Shown: piece after piece, positions 23,022-36,392 of the stretch
How positions within the stretch are numbered: position 1 is the first letter of the stretch
Layout: each line of letters begins with the position of its first letter
Source: Viridothelium virens
Lineage: Eukaryota; Ascomycota; Dothideomycetes; Trypetheliales; Trypetheliaceae
Length of the DNA: 64,000 bases
Direction: 5' to 3'
NCBI GenBank assembly: GCA_010094025.1
Contig: ML991808.1
Span: 62,001-126,000, forward strand
Position numbers and translations under genes: made by a program
The notes under the pieces: generated by a model
The model's input: the letters and a program-made list of their open reading frames with translations, nothing else
What the model was told of the DNA's origin: nothing
Database searches by the model: none

Positions 23022-24238
23022 CTTCTTCTCCTCCGCGCGCAACGTCCCCCACGTTAGTCAGCCCGCGCAAGAAAAGCGGGTTTGCACTCAGATGAGGAAA
23101 GAGATGCCGATCTAGCGGCACGCTTCAACAAACGCACCCGCGCGTCGCTGATCGATCAGCAATGCTTCAGAAATCTCCCAAGCAGGAATAGAACGCGGCA
23201 AGTAGACGAGTAGGCAAGCAAAATCGTCGGTGTGAACATTTTAGTCTGCGGAGGGCACAGTAGGTTCTTATTAACCAAGGTACGCCTCACAAAAGATACC
23301 CTTGCTTGACATGTCTGGGCACCCCAACACGAAGGGTAAAAAGCCATGCCATCTGGGGCGTTGCCGGCGGTGAAGGGACAAATAGGCACATGAGCCGGGG
23401 TCCGCGCTCTCGCAACTCGCCGCTCACCTACCTAAACCCCTAAAACACTAAAGATACTAAGGAGTACCCCGTAGGCAAGTGCGTGGGTATCCGTCCCTTC
23501 GGCTCCTCTCGCTCACTCGGGAGAGCTTCGGTTGGCGGGTAAGAAGCCTGACGGGCCCCGCAAATTTCCGGCCGGGGGCGAAAACAACAACAGAGCGGAC
23601 GGGAGAGATAGAGAATGCAAGAGGATGAAGCAAGCCACCCTCAAGCCAGAATGAGGGGGGGGAGGCTGCAGGTCATGCACCCCATGATCTCCAACGGTGG
23701 CTATTGGTGGCGTTTGTCTTTGCCCAGACACACTCTCCAGCAGCGCAACGCTCGGCCGGGCTGAAAGTAGAATAGTGTGGGCACCAAGGCTGCCATGCCC
23801 ACAACCTTACCTCTTTGAGTGGAGAAGGCTTGCAGACGGGATGGACAGAGACTTATGAGACACCTGCACGTTGCAAACTTAGCTTCCCATGGTGTATGAA
23901 TGTGCAGGAAGACCTTGTCGTTGAGGATTGTTGAGGCCTTGGAAAAAGGATGGAGAAATTGCTATGGGGAAAAAGCATATGCGCGTGATATATCCATACT
24001 AATCAGGAGAAATCCCAGCTAGCATAACGTCCCGCTGAGACCGTCATTGTGCTAGCAACTCCTTAGCACAATTCGATAGTATGGTAAGCTACACTTGGGA
24101 CTCGACCTTGACCTTGGCCTAAGAGCGGCTATCTGAAAAGGAAAGTGAGGGTCACGCGACTGGAGAGACCACCTCCTATACTACGTGCGAATTAAGAATC
24201 GCGTTTCCACATGCGGCCTTCGCTTCCATCCTGTTCAT
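23022..24238. other. Intergenic region, about 1.2 kb
   Basis: It lies upstream of the charged-protein gene and downstream of SPO22. A CT-rich/GA-rich block sits near 23500-23660. No ORF with family features or RNA gene is recognised. Confidence 0.4.
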
Positions 24239-27214
24239 CTATTCCTGGCCATCCCATCTCAATGCTGAATACCTACTCTGGAGCGTTGTGTACAGACTTT
24301 CTGTCTCCTTGCTCGACTTTGCCAGCCCTAACGCCTTTTCGGCCCAGAGCCGACAGCCATCATCATCACTGGCACAAAAGCAATCAACGCTACGGTTGAA
24401 CGCCATCGATGCAAGCCACTCGATCTCCTCAGCTGGGTATGGCTCATCACCTCCCACACCATCCACACCTTGCCTGACCAACTGCTTCGCCTCATCAAGA
24501 CACACGAGACTAATCTTCGTGTCGAAGCCGAGCGCCATAGCAAAGAGGCAGCGCAGCCATCGCGACACTTTCACAATGTCACGGTCTGCCGTCTGCCAGC
24601 TCAACCGGACAATTTTCTGTATCGTGGCTAATAGTTTCGATTGATGCCTGCTCCCTTCGTCAGATTTGACAAGAGCAGAGTGGATCGAGAAGACGAGGTC
24701 GGCTAGTTTTTCCAGTCGCTGAATGCGATCTTGCTTGACGCATTCGTCCAGCAGCTCGTCCAGCTCGTTCCATGACCCCAGACGGACGGCGCACTCGAGC
24801 TGGAAGCGGAGCAGCTCGAAGCGTTTGTCTTGCAAGTCTTCATATGCCTCATTCCCTACACCTTCCCGTGATACTTCGGCGAAGAGCTCGCAAAATCGCG
24901 CTGCGTCGTTTCGCGCGATGAGGTACTGTTGCGCGGACTGCTCGACCTGGTCTTCGGCTCGAGCGAGTGTGATGGAGGCGGATGCAGCGAGAAAGTGGCA
25001 AAAGGAGAGGCGAAGCAATAGATCCTGACAGCCTTGTAATTCTTCGCCTGTCCGTAGCAGTTCGAGGAGCTCGCTGCAAGATCGCAGGAGGCGAAGGAGG
25101 GTGCGAGGGTACAGATCGGTGCAGTGTTTGAGCGCAAAATTGTAAGCGTTTTTAGAAAACCACTCTAGTTCCGCCTTCGTAAATCCTGCATTTGGCTGAA
25201 GAGTCTGTCGGGCGCTCAATCTCTTGGCCTGAAATGAGGCGCCTTCGAACAAGCTGCAAAGGTCAGATGCAAGGCGATCGTCGATGACTTTTGCACTGGT
25301 AAATTCCGCCAAGATAAGGCGAGCTGTGCATCGCAGTAGTGCTGGTACATGGACATTGTGTGGAACTGTGAACTCGAGTTTCGCTAGTGTCTGCTGTAGA
25401 GCCACAATTGCTTGCTGCCTATTTCCATTTTGTTGCGCTTCAAGTACGCAAGCGTACAATAACGTTGCGTCCTTGTTCGTCGACCTACTAATGATCTCAA
25501 GACATTCGGAGGCTAGCTCCATGTCGTTGCCGCGCATGGCGACTTTGTACATCAAGTATCTCGTCTGCGGCGCAGCTCGTGTAGCCAACGGCATCTGGAA
25601 GAACATCTTGCGTGCTGCAGCCTCGTCCTGTCGTGCGAGACCACATTGGATTCCCTTTCTGGCGATGATGGCAAGGTTCACGTCTCCGCTGTTTTGGAAT
25701 ATTTGGTGGTGAGCAATATTGCACCACTGCTCTGCAATCTCGTATTGCAATTGACTGAAAGCTGCTTCGATTCTTTTCCAAAGGAGTGTCATGACAGCAT
25801 GTGCTGCTGGTAAGGTGAATGGCTTAGTCAAATTGCCAAAGACATTCTGTAAAAATGCGTGAGCAGACTCTGCAGTGGATACGCTATTGGTCTCGGCTGT
25901 CGTCAGCCATATTCTCATAACCACAGCCTTTTCAAGCCAGTCTTGTCTCCCTGCCTCGTACAAGCGAAGTTCGAGAACCTCGTCAAGCGTCTTGCATGCA
26001 ACGGCAGCATTTACATCTTTGAGCTTATGGATATGATGTAGTATGGTCTTGAAGCTTGCCTCCGTAAGAACAATAGTCCGTACTATGCTCATCAAGACAG
26101 TGGCGTACTCTACAGCATCTGGCTCCCCACCTCCCGAAAGAAGCTCGAGCTTTAGCATGGAGACCACCAGCTTATGGCCGAAATCGTTCTCCATGATTCG
26201 CACAAGATCCTGCACCTTCACTCGCGCCTCAGCTGTCTTCAGCACAAGGAACGCGCGGGCTAGACTGTGCATGATGCTCAGGCGTAACTCTCCCGCGTCA
26301 CTGCTAAGTCTCTCAAGATCTTGTTCGGCGAGAATGTCGTATGCACGCTCAAGCCATCGCCCTGCCAGCTCGATTTGCTTCTTGCCCAGTAGATCCTTGC
26401 CCATCTCGTACAAAACATCAGCCAGACGTTCTGCCGTTGCCGGATCGGCATGTCGTTGTAGGCGTGCCGTCTTCTCAAACATGTGCTCCGCAAGATCAAG
26501 ACGTGACTGTTTCCATGCCTGGCCAAGTATCAGAAAATGTTCCTGATGTATAGATCTTAACCACTTGCCAATGCTGTCCTCATGATAAAGTACTCTCCGC
26601 TCAGTCTCTTATACGCTATATCATCTTCTGTAGTCGGCTGGTTCTCTGGCTTGCCCAATTCCGATTCATAATGGGCTGCTTTCTCTAGTACTTTAAGGCA
26701 AAGAGCGGTATCTTCATTCTCTAGACAGGTCCTAGCCGCCTTTAAGGAGACCTTTAGCAACCTGATAGAATTTTGTGGTGTATTGGGACTACTCTGCTGC
26801 GCAGCGTCGACCATGAGTACCGCAAAGACACGAAGGAAGACGGATAGTTTTCGGATCTCATCCGAATTGTCATCGCGGCGCAGTCTTGTCGAGAGGTTCC
26901 AAATCTTCGTACCACGCGAGTCAAGTTCAGTAGACTTGGCGCCTCCCGCGCTGACTCCGAGAGCCGAGAAGGTGTGATGAACGTGATTTCCAAGTTCAGC
27001 AATGAGGACGGCATCCGGTCGCGATGACTCGACGCGACCCGGGATACTGTCGGCGAAGGCTGGCAAGACTGGTCAGAGTTGAATCTCTATGTGAAATGAG
27101 TTTACACTTACAGAGAAGGCCCTTGAGCTTTGCTTCCTTTTCTTTCTTGGCCGTAAGGGGAGGCACCATCTCTCCATCTCTCAGCGATAACTGGAAGGTA
27201 GAATCGAGTCGCAT
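24239..27214 (-). CDS. SPO22: Meiosis protein SPO22/ZIP4-like, TPR helical repeats
   Basis: SPO22/ZIP4 is a helical TPR scaffold of the synapsis-initiation (ZMM) complex at meiotic crossover sites. Exons 27214-27112, 27059-26569 and 26518-24239 give 957 residues, close to the family size. The protein is almost all amphipathic helices; examples are LADVLYEMGKDLLGKKQIEL, AGRWLERAYDILAEQDL and QAIVALQQTLAKLEF. The second intron starts with gcaagt, a GC..AG intron; a GT donor does not keep the frame. The start is uncertain: an open frame continues to a GTG at 27265, and 27214 is the first in-frame ATG. Wild-type function would be meiosis-specific, which implies a sexual cycle now or in the recent past. 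Confidence 0.82.
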
Positions 27215-27604
27215 TGATCGCGTCTCGGGATTCCAGAACGGGTTGTAGGTACGCGTCGCACCCACGTCCGCACGTGATTCTCTCTCGTTCTTGATGTCAG
27301 ACGTTCAGCAACATTTTGATTTGTAGCTCAGGCTTTCTCTAAATGGTCTCTGTTGATCGAAACTTGGCTTGTAGCGTAAGCAATCTGCTTGGCGTTGTCC
27401 ACAAGACTTCGAGCAGCCAGAGGCGTAACGGTACGCCTTATGCTATACGTGAGTTTGGACTTTAGGAGCTTTACAATAATGAAGAATGTATCGTTAATGG
27501 CTACTTATTCTTACATGGATAGTCTTCAAGCGAGACGCACCAATGCCTTACTTACATAGGATCGTTTTTATATGCACAGGAATATACAGCAGGAGGCCAC
27601 GCAC
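27215..27604. other. Short intergenic region
   Basis: About 390 bp containing the SPO22 promoter and the 3' end of the Zn2Cys6 gene. No other feature is seen. Confidence 0.4.
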
Positions 27605-29565
27605 TCAATCCGCTGACCGTGTTGGCAGAAAGTTGCCAACAATAATAGAAGGGCTGAGAGTGGCGTCAGCGATCGGTTGCCGGCAATATGATCAAGACTT
27701 ACATATTGTGGGTATCACGACGAATAGTAAACGAAAAGCAACAAGGAATCTCAGGATCCTTCGACGACCCGTTCAGATTTTTCAAAGAACACCGTGTGAG
27801 TATGGCCTTTTGTGAGCTGTCGAAAGCTATCGCTCCAAACTTGTCCCAGTAATTAACCAGTGCGTCTTCAGACATGATTTCATGTATGGCCACCTTGCCC
27901 TAAGGATTCCATTAGCGAAGCGGAGTAGATGTGAGTCTCCTGGATACATACATCCCTGAGCTTCAGCATCGGCACATGGATAAGCTCTGCCATCTCCTTA
28001 TTACCACGAAAGATCTCGCCTGTTCTCCTCCAGCAGCAAGCCGGAATTGCCATACTCGCAAAGACCCGATCGTACTCCATCAAGCTCCTCTCGAACCACA
28101 TCTCAACATATACAAGCTCGATATCCGTTAGAGTTTGCATCCGTTCGCGGAATTTCGGCCGAAACCTATCTAGTTGGCGCAAAATCTTCTGACGGGAAGC
28201 TGGTTGCAAGTTTCTCTCCATATACTGGTTGAGTCGTGCATAACCCTTGACATAGTTGAACGGCTTGAGCATTCCGGCATCGTACTTGGCCTTTAGAAGC
28301 TTGTTCATCCGTTCTTCTGGCGTATCGGTACCAGTAGGATCGGCTGCGGTCATGTAGTACGTCTCTCGCGCTTTATCGCTGGGAAAGCTACTTTGGGGTC
28401 GGGAGATCGCACTGCCTGTTGCTGTGGATGGAGGAGGAGGCTGGTTTGATGGCGCATTGCCAGACTGCATCACGTTGGGGCCTGGCTGGGATCCGCTTGT
28501 CGTTGTCACCGTGGAGGATGCGAGAGCGGGATCGGAGAAAAGGGTTTGTACGTTCTCGCCCGAGTACAGCGGAGCACCTTCATCTAGCAAGCTTGCGCTG
28601 AGAAAGTTATTCAAGAGATTGTACTCGTCTGTGGTCTCGGACGTATTGAACATGTAAGATGGGTTTAGTGAGTGAATGTCTTGGAAGTGGTTTTGTGTTC
28701 CGAAACCCCAATTATTGTATCCAGGATCTGTTCCATTTTCAGCACCTCGTAAAAATCAAGGAAGCATTGTTACACGTACACACTTGATTAGTAGTGACTA
28801 TGGGAGGCGCTTGCGCAGTAGTAACAGGCGTAGGCTGAAGTATCGACGCTGTACTTGGACCTTTGCCTTGGGTGACAGGACCAGGCCCAAGGTTCAGCCC
28901 GCCGTCCGGGGGGTTTTGCCGCGATTCAAATGCATTGATCGATCCGTCACCAGAGGATACATCTGCATTAGGAGAAGTCGAATCGACGCCAGACGAATGC
29001 TCCCCCTCTGTTCTGCCTTTCTTTACTTGTTCTCGCGGTTCATCGTGACATAGGTGTCCAATATTTCGTTTGATACAACGAGCACATGGTCTCTCCTGTC
29101 ATTAAGAAAGCCACATCGTTAGTGCCGAGCCGGAGCCCTAAAGTCATCGGGCAAAAACATACGAGGTCGCATGTCATATGCTGTTGCCATAGGCCAATAA
29201 TGCCAAAAGTCAGTTATATTCCATATTCGCGGTCCTGCTGTGAAACGCAAGACGGCGGTGCAACAATCAATGGGTATTGGGGGGGGGAGTCCGTGAAGGC
29301 TCACCGAACGTCGGCAGTAGATGCAAGCTGCATCGAGGTATCCTAATGTCAGCGGACCAGGACTGGTATCATTGAGCAAGGAGACAAACCTACCATGATT
29401 TACTTTTCGCCGTTTCCTGGGACTCTTCGACTTTCCATCCTCGGCCGAACTGACATGAGTCTTGGCCTTTTCTTGATCCTCCTCCTCTCCCCCATCTTGG
29501 CCCGCCTGAGCTTCGGAAGGCCCATGGGCTGCCGCTTCTAGTGGATCTTGTGTAGCTTCAGTCAT
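27605..29565 (-). CDS. Zn2Cys6 transcription factor, RDS2/AcuM/ERT1-type
   Basis: Exons 29565-29394, 29327-29305, 29180-29163, 29095-28780, 28727-27952, 27899-27703 and 27653-27605 give 516 residues. The binuclear zinc cluster is assembled from four exons: ACIYCRRS, HMTCDL, ERPCARCIKRNIGHLCHDE, with six cysteines correctly spaced. A conserved central part follows (DEYNLLNNFLSASLLD, RNKLL-like helices, MEYDRVFASMAIPACCWRR), and the end IPSIIVGNFLP fits the PAS-like C-terminus of regulators of gluconeogenesis. Those proteins activate PEP carboxykinase and fructose-bisphosphatase genes on non-fermentable carbon. The exact paralogue is uncertain. One intron (28779-28728) has a second possible acceptor, 18 nt earlier in the transcript, which also keeps the frame. 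Confidence 0.8.
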
Positions 29566-31343
29566 CCACTGTCCGCGACTGCAGCAAGGGTTTAGCCGGA
29601 AAGGTGCAGATCGGTATGCGGACTTTCGATCCGTCCAGACCTCGAGACCTTCGGGAAGATCGGGCCTGGTGCTGAGATGCGATGACGCGGTCGCCGGTCA
29701 AGGGGTTTCGAGACAGGTGTACGAAGGGTTGAAGTTTCTCTGAGCATCGAGGCACGCGACAGAGCGGTACAGAGTCCACTGGGGGGTTGGAAAAGGTTTC
29801 GGTCACAGTCCGCGGGGAACCAAAGACGGCTCGGCCGATGCGGGCATGAGGAGGCTAACTGAACAGTGAGGATGAAATAAGCTCTTTGCCTAACATCATT
29901 TCTTATTCGATGAATGCTTCCCATGCTGCCAATTATTTTGATGCAGTGTGTCGGCGCAGTGCGTAAGTCGAATCAATCGCGCGGGAAAATCACATGCAGA
30001 TGGCACCACCTTTCGACAGGGATATCTATCTTACCTCTCAAAGGTACCTCTATTAGGATTCCTTGTCACTTCGGAAGTTTCTAGGCTAGATCTGTCCAGA
30101 ATCTTTGAAATGCTTAGTATTGACGTCTACACTCGCCATGCTTAAAGTCCATCACCCGCAAGAGTTGGCAGGCTTTGCGCTCATTTGGCCCTCACCACTT
30201 TATTTTCGGAGTAGCACTCTGCCACAAAGTCCCCTGTCGCCAATGTACATATCGTGCATGGATCAGAGCCTGACTCGTTGCTGCCTAAGCCGAAAGCTTG
30301 CTTATTCGATCAAGAGGCAGGGAAGCCCTCAAACATGGCCAGAGATCCCTGATGAAGGACGCCGGGAACCACGGATATGTAGGAGGCTGTACTCAGCGGC
30401 GCAGGGAAGCGGAGTCCTGCACCTAGACGTGGCAGATCATCTCCCCAAACCCTTATATCTCTCCCAGCTCACCCCTATAATCCCAGAAATGACCTAGCTA
30501 CAGCAAAGCATAGCTATCAGACTCCTGAGCGCATGGGTCTTACGTATGAAAATCAGTGAAATAGCAACCCACTTCGAGGTCGATTTTCTCTATTTCCTCA
30601 CCAACTCAGCTTAGCAAGATGGCTGTGGCTAGGAGGTTCACTAACATTAGCATTGGCTTAGCCACGAACGACGTTGGGGTCTGGCGCTTTTGAAAACAAA
30701 TAGATCAAAGACCGGCTGGGGATAAGTCGAGGTCTGAAATGTCTAGTGATATCCAATTATGTGTGCAAAGCTTGCCAGTGGAGTAGTATTAAGTTGTCTA
30801 AGAGAGCTTCAGCGAAGTAATAGAGGTGAGCCCCTTGTGAGTCAGAGTACAGTATCGCGCACCAATGCCAGCTGTAGTAGTCTAAGGCTCTGAGCTTGTG
30901 AGAGGGAAGGTTTTTAAAGTTCCACCCGAGGAATCCTGATGGCTGTCCAGGCATTCACAGTAGTTTTAACAATGCCAAGCCATCACGGCAGTGGAATTCC
31001 AATGCTGTGGCAATACAGAACTGAAGGTTTGCTCTATGACGGGATCAGCGCACGATTGGCCGCACAGAACAGGAAAAGGATAGATCCAGTCAAAATTGAC
31101 ATTGCGAACTCGAGAGAAGTTTTCACGCCCACGGTAGCGCAAACACCGTCTAGTTAAGACTCATGCGAGACAGTCCCTCGAAGTACCATCCGCCGCAGGG
31201 CATGTTGGCAGCCAAGGTTTTTCACATTGATGGGGAGTTTGTATCCCATCCGTATAGACCTTCTTGGCATCCGATCACCGGAGGAGCCAGACCACGGCCC
31301 AGCTCAGACTTGTTTCTTCGTTTCGCGGTATCTGTAAATAGTC
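29566..31343. other. Intergenic region, about 1.8 kb
   Basis: It lies upstream of the Zn2Cys6 gene and downstream of CENP-Q. Frames of up to 130 codons occur (30105-30497, plus) but lack any family feature. No repeats are visible. Confidence 0.4.
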
Positions 31344-32332
31344 TCATCCCAAGCCTTCGAAATCGGAATTGTGAGGAAGCACGCGGTCCAGCTCCATTTG
31401 GGCCTCTAATATGCCCTCCCGCAAGCCATTGACCTGCTCGTAGTTCGCGCTCATGTGATCGAGATGACTGCTAAACTGCTGCATGAGGCTCGCGATGTCC
31501 GAATCTGCGTCATCTAAACGAATCGCGGCTTTTGAAGTCGGCTTTCTGAGTCTGATAGCCTCCGCAGTATCTTCACCCTGGTTAGACTCGGCGACCCGTA
31601 AAAGAGGATGAGCCTAGCATGAAAATCAGCGCCGCCTCCAGTATCTTCAAAGATGTCCCCCATACCTTCGAAGCCTGCTTCGTCAACTCCTTATACTCCG
31701 CCTTCGCATTCGCCTGCAACTCCGCATATCTCCCTCTATCCACCTCCAGCGCATTCTCCTCCTTCCGAATCTCCGCCTTCAGCAACTCCACCGCATGCAT
31801 CGCCGACGTAAGCCGACCTTCCAGCAGCCTCTGCATCCCTCAATTAGCCCCTCTTCCTCAAGACTATCATTGCCATCACCACATCCCAGATTCTCACAAA
31901 CGACTCAAAACTCACCGAGTTCTCCCCCACCCTCTCCGCATCAAAAACCCACTCCCTCGTCCTCGGCGGCACCGGCATCCTTCCCAACCTCCTCTCCACC
32001 TTCCTCACCACCCCACTGATCGCGCTCTCCGCTTCCGCCCGCCGTCGCTCGTCCCAGTGGCTCGTCACCACCGACCGCTTCGCCGCGGTCAGGATCTCGC
32101 GTGCACGCTGCTGCGCCGGGGCCGAGAGCAGCGGCCATTTCGTCGCGATGGTCGCTTGGGAGATCTGACGCACGCGGGGCTTGAGCACTGCGAAGGCGCG
32201 TGTTGCGGGTTGCGAGGCTCCGTGTTGATTGCGGCGGCGGGGGCGAGAAGAGGACGGCTGTTGGGTTGATGGGGCGGGAGTCGCGTTGCTTGCGGGAGTT
32301 GAGGTCTGCTTTCGAGGTCGACCTTTGGGCAT
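31344..32332 (-). CDS. Kinetochore protein CENP-Q / fta7-like
   Basis: CENP-Q (fission yeast Fta7, budding yeast Okp1) is part of the constitutive centromere-associated COMA/CCAN network. Exons 32332-31916, 31830-31666 and 31613-31344 give 283 residues. A basic disordered N-terminus (MPKGRPRKQ) leads to the family core RVRQISQATIATKWPLLSAP, then SAISGVVRKVERRLGRMPVP and coiled coil (LTSAMHAVELLKAEIRKEEN). The C-terminal block is LDDADSDIASLMQQFSSHLD followed by VNGLREGILEAQMELDRVL. The joins give KQASKAHPLLRV and GENSRLLEGRL. Fold and order match fungal CENP-Q, though sequence in this family diverges fast. Confidence 0.82.
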
Positions 32333-32703
32333 TTTGAGGATTGTGAGAATGGATAAAATTTCTTGCGGTGGGTTTCGTGGCTTCCAGGGCCGCTGCGAGT
32401 TGGTTCGATGTTCAGTTGAAGCACTCGCGGAAACGCGTTGTTTACGGGTACGCGTCGCTGACTAATCAGTAGCTAGTAGTTGAAGAGGCGGCCACGAGCC
32501 CATTTTCCCCTAGGTCAAGTCTCATTATTACCCCGTAATGACGGAATCCATGATTCGGAATGGGGGAATAAAATTCGAGATTCGTTTTTCTCAAATCAAT
32601 ACGTATCGTTACTACCTACCGCTAATGCGCGTAACTCAAACAGTCATCATATCGGAAGATCATCTTTCCCAACAGGAATATCTCTCCTTTTCCAATCCTG
32701 ACC
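32333..32703. other. Intergenic region
   Basis: About 370 bp that should include the CENP-Q promoter and the PAN2 3' end. Nothing else is supported. Confidence 0.4.
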
Positions 32704-35700
32704 TCAGGTCCTACCCATGGGACTACCACCAAACCCACCTCGCCCGCCGAACGCCAGGCTGATAGCCTTCTTCTTCGGCGTACCTGGTGTACTGTTACCC
32801 ACCAAGTCAGGGGTATCAGCTCCACCCGCATCCTTCTTTGCATCGTCCTTAGGCACTGCACCAGGAGCGCGGAAACCCACCTCCCTACCTCTACGATAAA
32901 CTTCCTCGAGCATCTGCTCCATTATGCCTGCATCGTCGAATTCCTGATATTTTCTCCACAGTCGCAGCGCGGTACGTGCATCTTCCACTGAATCATGCAT
33001 CTCAGTCTGAATATCTTCTTTCAGGAGGTACCAAGCCAAAAAGCGAAGATTAAGCTTGCGCTGACGGGACTTGATGAAAAATAGATCAACCGTGTCAACG
33101 ACCTGTGCGCGCGGGATGTGGATGTTGATGGTACGGAAGTCTTTGAGAAGACCGTGACCAACGAAGACACATCCGAGGTTGAGGAGTAACCACAGCTTCT
33201 TGTACGCAGCCTTGAGACTTACAAGTGTATGTTTTGATGTCGATCGATCTAGATCGCCGGGTGAAATACCTGAGTATTCAGTCAAGTAGTCAATAATAGG
33301 ATCAGAAACGGCGATGTAGTCATCAATGAAAGGTAGTCCCTGATCGGGGCCCGCACCGCGTAACACCGAGACGCGGGCGAGCCCTGACCGTGAGGGACGG
33401 ATGGTCTCACTGGACCCGTCTGCTTTGACTTCGATCTCTTCGCTTTGAAGCTTCACGAACTCAGCGTCAATAGCGACGGGCACGCCAGGTCGAGGAACTT
33501 CGGTAGTACGGGAGAGTAGCCGAAAGTCCTCCGATTTGGTGTCGGGGTTCACGCCCCAGCGGCGGAATAGCAGGGATGGGTCGAGATTTTCTTTCCAGGT
33601 GTCATCAATGATGTGGCTGGCGGACTTAACTTGATATGCCAAGACTGAAGGCAGCTTCCAAGCGGAGTCGAAGCGAAGTGCTTCGTCTGTAGCGACTGGG
33701 CGAACGAGAAAGTCGTTGAACAAGTGCCACTGGCCGGTCGTCGCGGAATCACGAGAAGAAGGACCGACATCGATCATGGAAACCAAGTGCGACTTAGTAT
33801 TGTCGCCACTATTGATATCTGCAACAAGGCCGACAAGCTCATACACCACAATGTTGAATACGCCTCTCTGGAGATGAAACTTTAGATCCTGACCTTCGTA
33901 GCAGTAGAACTGACCCTCATCAACAATGATACCGATCTCTTGTGGTAGCCAGTTGGGAATTGACCACAGTTGCTTTGCATCAGCACTGTGAATTGCAGTG
34001 TTGATCAGAAGCACAGCTGGAATGCGCCTGACACTCTTCCGAGTGGCGAGTTGCTGATAGCGATTGCACCGGCCGCACCAGCCTCTCGTCTGATCTTGTC
34101 GCTCTACACTGATTTTCAAAATTTGAGAAAAGCTTGGTCGAGGCATACGTATGTGATTTTTCAAAGTTTTGGGAGGATATATTAGCTCGTGAAGGTAAGA
34201 ATCAGCAGGACGCGTGTCTTCGCTGGCACAATGAGCACAGCGTATATTTGCTCGTGCGTAGGTGGTGAGAACGTGATCCGTGCTGCTGGTAGTAGAAACC
34301 TGCCGGAAATCTGCAGAAATCTTGTCGAGCAGAAATCGATTCGCGGATTGTATCATTTCTGTCAGCGGCCGACTTGGCGAGTGCTCTTCGAGCAGTCCCA
34401 AAGAAGGAGCGTGTGACAGGCTGGAGAACGTCTTCAAAAAATTTGTTGCCTGACAATTCTGTCCTGCGGCCTTTTCCAACATATCAAACAGAAAACCCAT
34501 CTCGCAAAGTAGGCAGTTCTCGTATAAACAAGGTAACGCAGTGTGGTGAAGGGCAAGGTTACGCAACACTGGAATAAACCTGAATAATTGAAGTAAAGAG
34601 TTGGCGTACGAATTCGCGATGTGCGTCTCCAACCCGGAGAATTTTGTCCGATTGTAAAATCTGCATTTTCGATGAGCTCAATCAGTGGCATGAGTGTGGT
34701 GTATATACTCAAAATCAAAGTCATCCACGCCGAATTTGCTATATTTGATTTCCACATTCCTGTACATCATCGGAACGTCACGTTTGTTGCCTCCATCTAT
34801 GGCAAGGTCATTCAAGGCATCGAGGACATCACTCATCCGGCGTGCAGGTTCGTCTTCTGATGTTGCTTCACGCGCTTTTTCGCTCAAGAACTTTGGCGCA
34901 GCAAGAGAGCCTTGCGTGGTCTGAGAGGTACGAGTATTTTCGACTTGATAACGGCGAGTTCTTCGAGGGTTCGGCGCATATCCCCCAATGTCTGCACGCT
35001 TGAGAGAAGCAAGTGTGTTAAGATCCAGTCTGACAGGCGGCGCACCAACATCGAAGAGCATATAACTCGGCCAAGCCGAGAGTAACACTTCTCGGTAATA
35101 TGGCATACCCAAGCTGTTCAAGGGTGTCTCCAGGGACCACTTCACCTCACTTGGCGGAGCAGTCGTATCAGCGAATTCTGTATGGCTGCTGTACTCGGCA
35201 AACTGAACCTTGGTGACAGAGCCCCACAATTGGATTGAGCAAGCTGCATCAGTCAGTGCCAGGGCCTCACCCGATGGAGCCATGTCAAGAGCTGTCAGAA
35301 AAGTGTCGAAAATGTTTGCCTGTCGCAAGTTTACCGTATTTGGATTCATCAAGTCAACGACCTGTATCTGACCGCTCGTTGATGCAACAACACAAGTGGT
35401 CGACATCCTTGGATGCATCCGTACAAATGCCGCTCCTGGCTGAAACGGGATGGGTGGCAGAGGCATCATTGTCTTCAGATCGAACACATTTGCAAGGGGA
35501 TCCAGCATAAAGCCTAGCTGTTGCCTGGGCGAGAGTCCACAAGTGACGAGAAAGTCTGCTTTGACATCCATGTCGTTGACCCAGCCTAGGTGCGCTTTCC
35601 ACTCCTTCACTACGTTCAAGGTGTTGGGATCCAAGAGGTGAATGGAGCCAGTCTGCGTAGCTGCACAGATGTATTGGCCGCCGCGTTTCATGATCGTGTA

Positions 35701-36392
35701 GTTTTCTGGAGCAGGTATCTGTAACAGGATCAGCATCGTCCCTGAGATGGGACAGCCTTGCTCACCGAGTGGAGAATTACTCCCTTCTCGACATCGATCT
35801 TGAACATGGTCTCTTGGCACCCGGCTACCAGGATCTCGTGAGTTCCTTTGGACGTAAAACTCATGCATCGTAGGTCTTGGAAGTCTGGTGATCTTGTCGA
35901 TCTCAGTGTCAGCCTTCTCCGTGTGATTCTATGCGCCAGACCCTTACGCAAGATGCCATAATGTTGGACCCCGTCGGATTGACAAATGTACACTCCTAGC
36001 TGCTACAGATAGTATACCCTTATCACAGAACAGAAACTGCTTGACCGGCCCATCTTGTGCCGAGTGTCCCTTGTAAGAAGTGTATTTCTGTAGCTCCGGC
36101 CCGTAGAAGGAGGTGATCGTACCCTAAATGAAGCCCCGTCAGAAGAACAAATTCGGGTCATGTTCAATGCCTAGCATCCTTACGTATTCGTTTGCAGTCC
36201 ATAGAAGCTCTTGCGTATTGTCGAAGGCGAAGGTGCTGACCGGTGTTGCGATTCCATACGAGCCTGGGAAAGGCACGCGGGTGATCTAAGAACAGCGGTC
36301 AGACACAGAAATCTAGCAGAACAACTCGAAAAGAACCTAAAAGATCATAGAAGATAAAGGTCTCATCATACCTCATCCCAATCTGCCTCCAT
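32704..36392 (-). CDS. PAN2: PAN2, catalytic subunit of the PAN2-PAN3 deadenylase
   Basis: PAN2 trims poly(A) tails on mRNA bound by Pab1. Exons 36392-36372, 36285-36184, 36123-35948, 35901-35766, 35718-34709 and 34660-32704 give 1133 residues, which is typical. In order there is an N-terminal WD40 part (GRYSF-type blades; KGTHEILVAGCQETMFKID, NVVKEWKAHLGWVND), a linker, a pseudo-ubiquitin-hydrolase domain (THIANSYANSLLQLFRFIPV, SLLFRRWGVNP) and a DEDD exonuclease domain. The last includes VPVAIDAEFV (D and E), FVGHGLLKDFRTI and HDSVEDARTALRLW. The tail is Gly-rich. All joins are in frame. It lies just downstream of PEP carboxykinase on the same strand. Confidence 0.95.

Noticed and set aside
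29592-29924. Minus-strand frame upstream of the Zn2Cys6 gene
   Set aside because: The sequence is Arg/Pro/Ser-rich without features, and it is better read as 5' untranslated region.
31619-32269. 216-codon plus-strand frame over CENP-Q
   Set aside because: It crosses both CENP-Q introns and is the complement of the supported gene.
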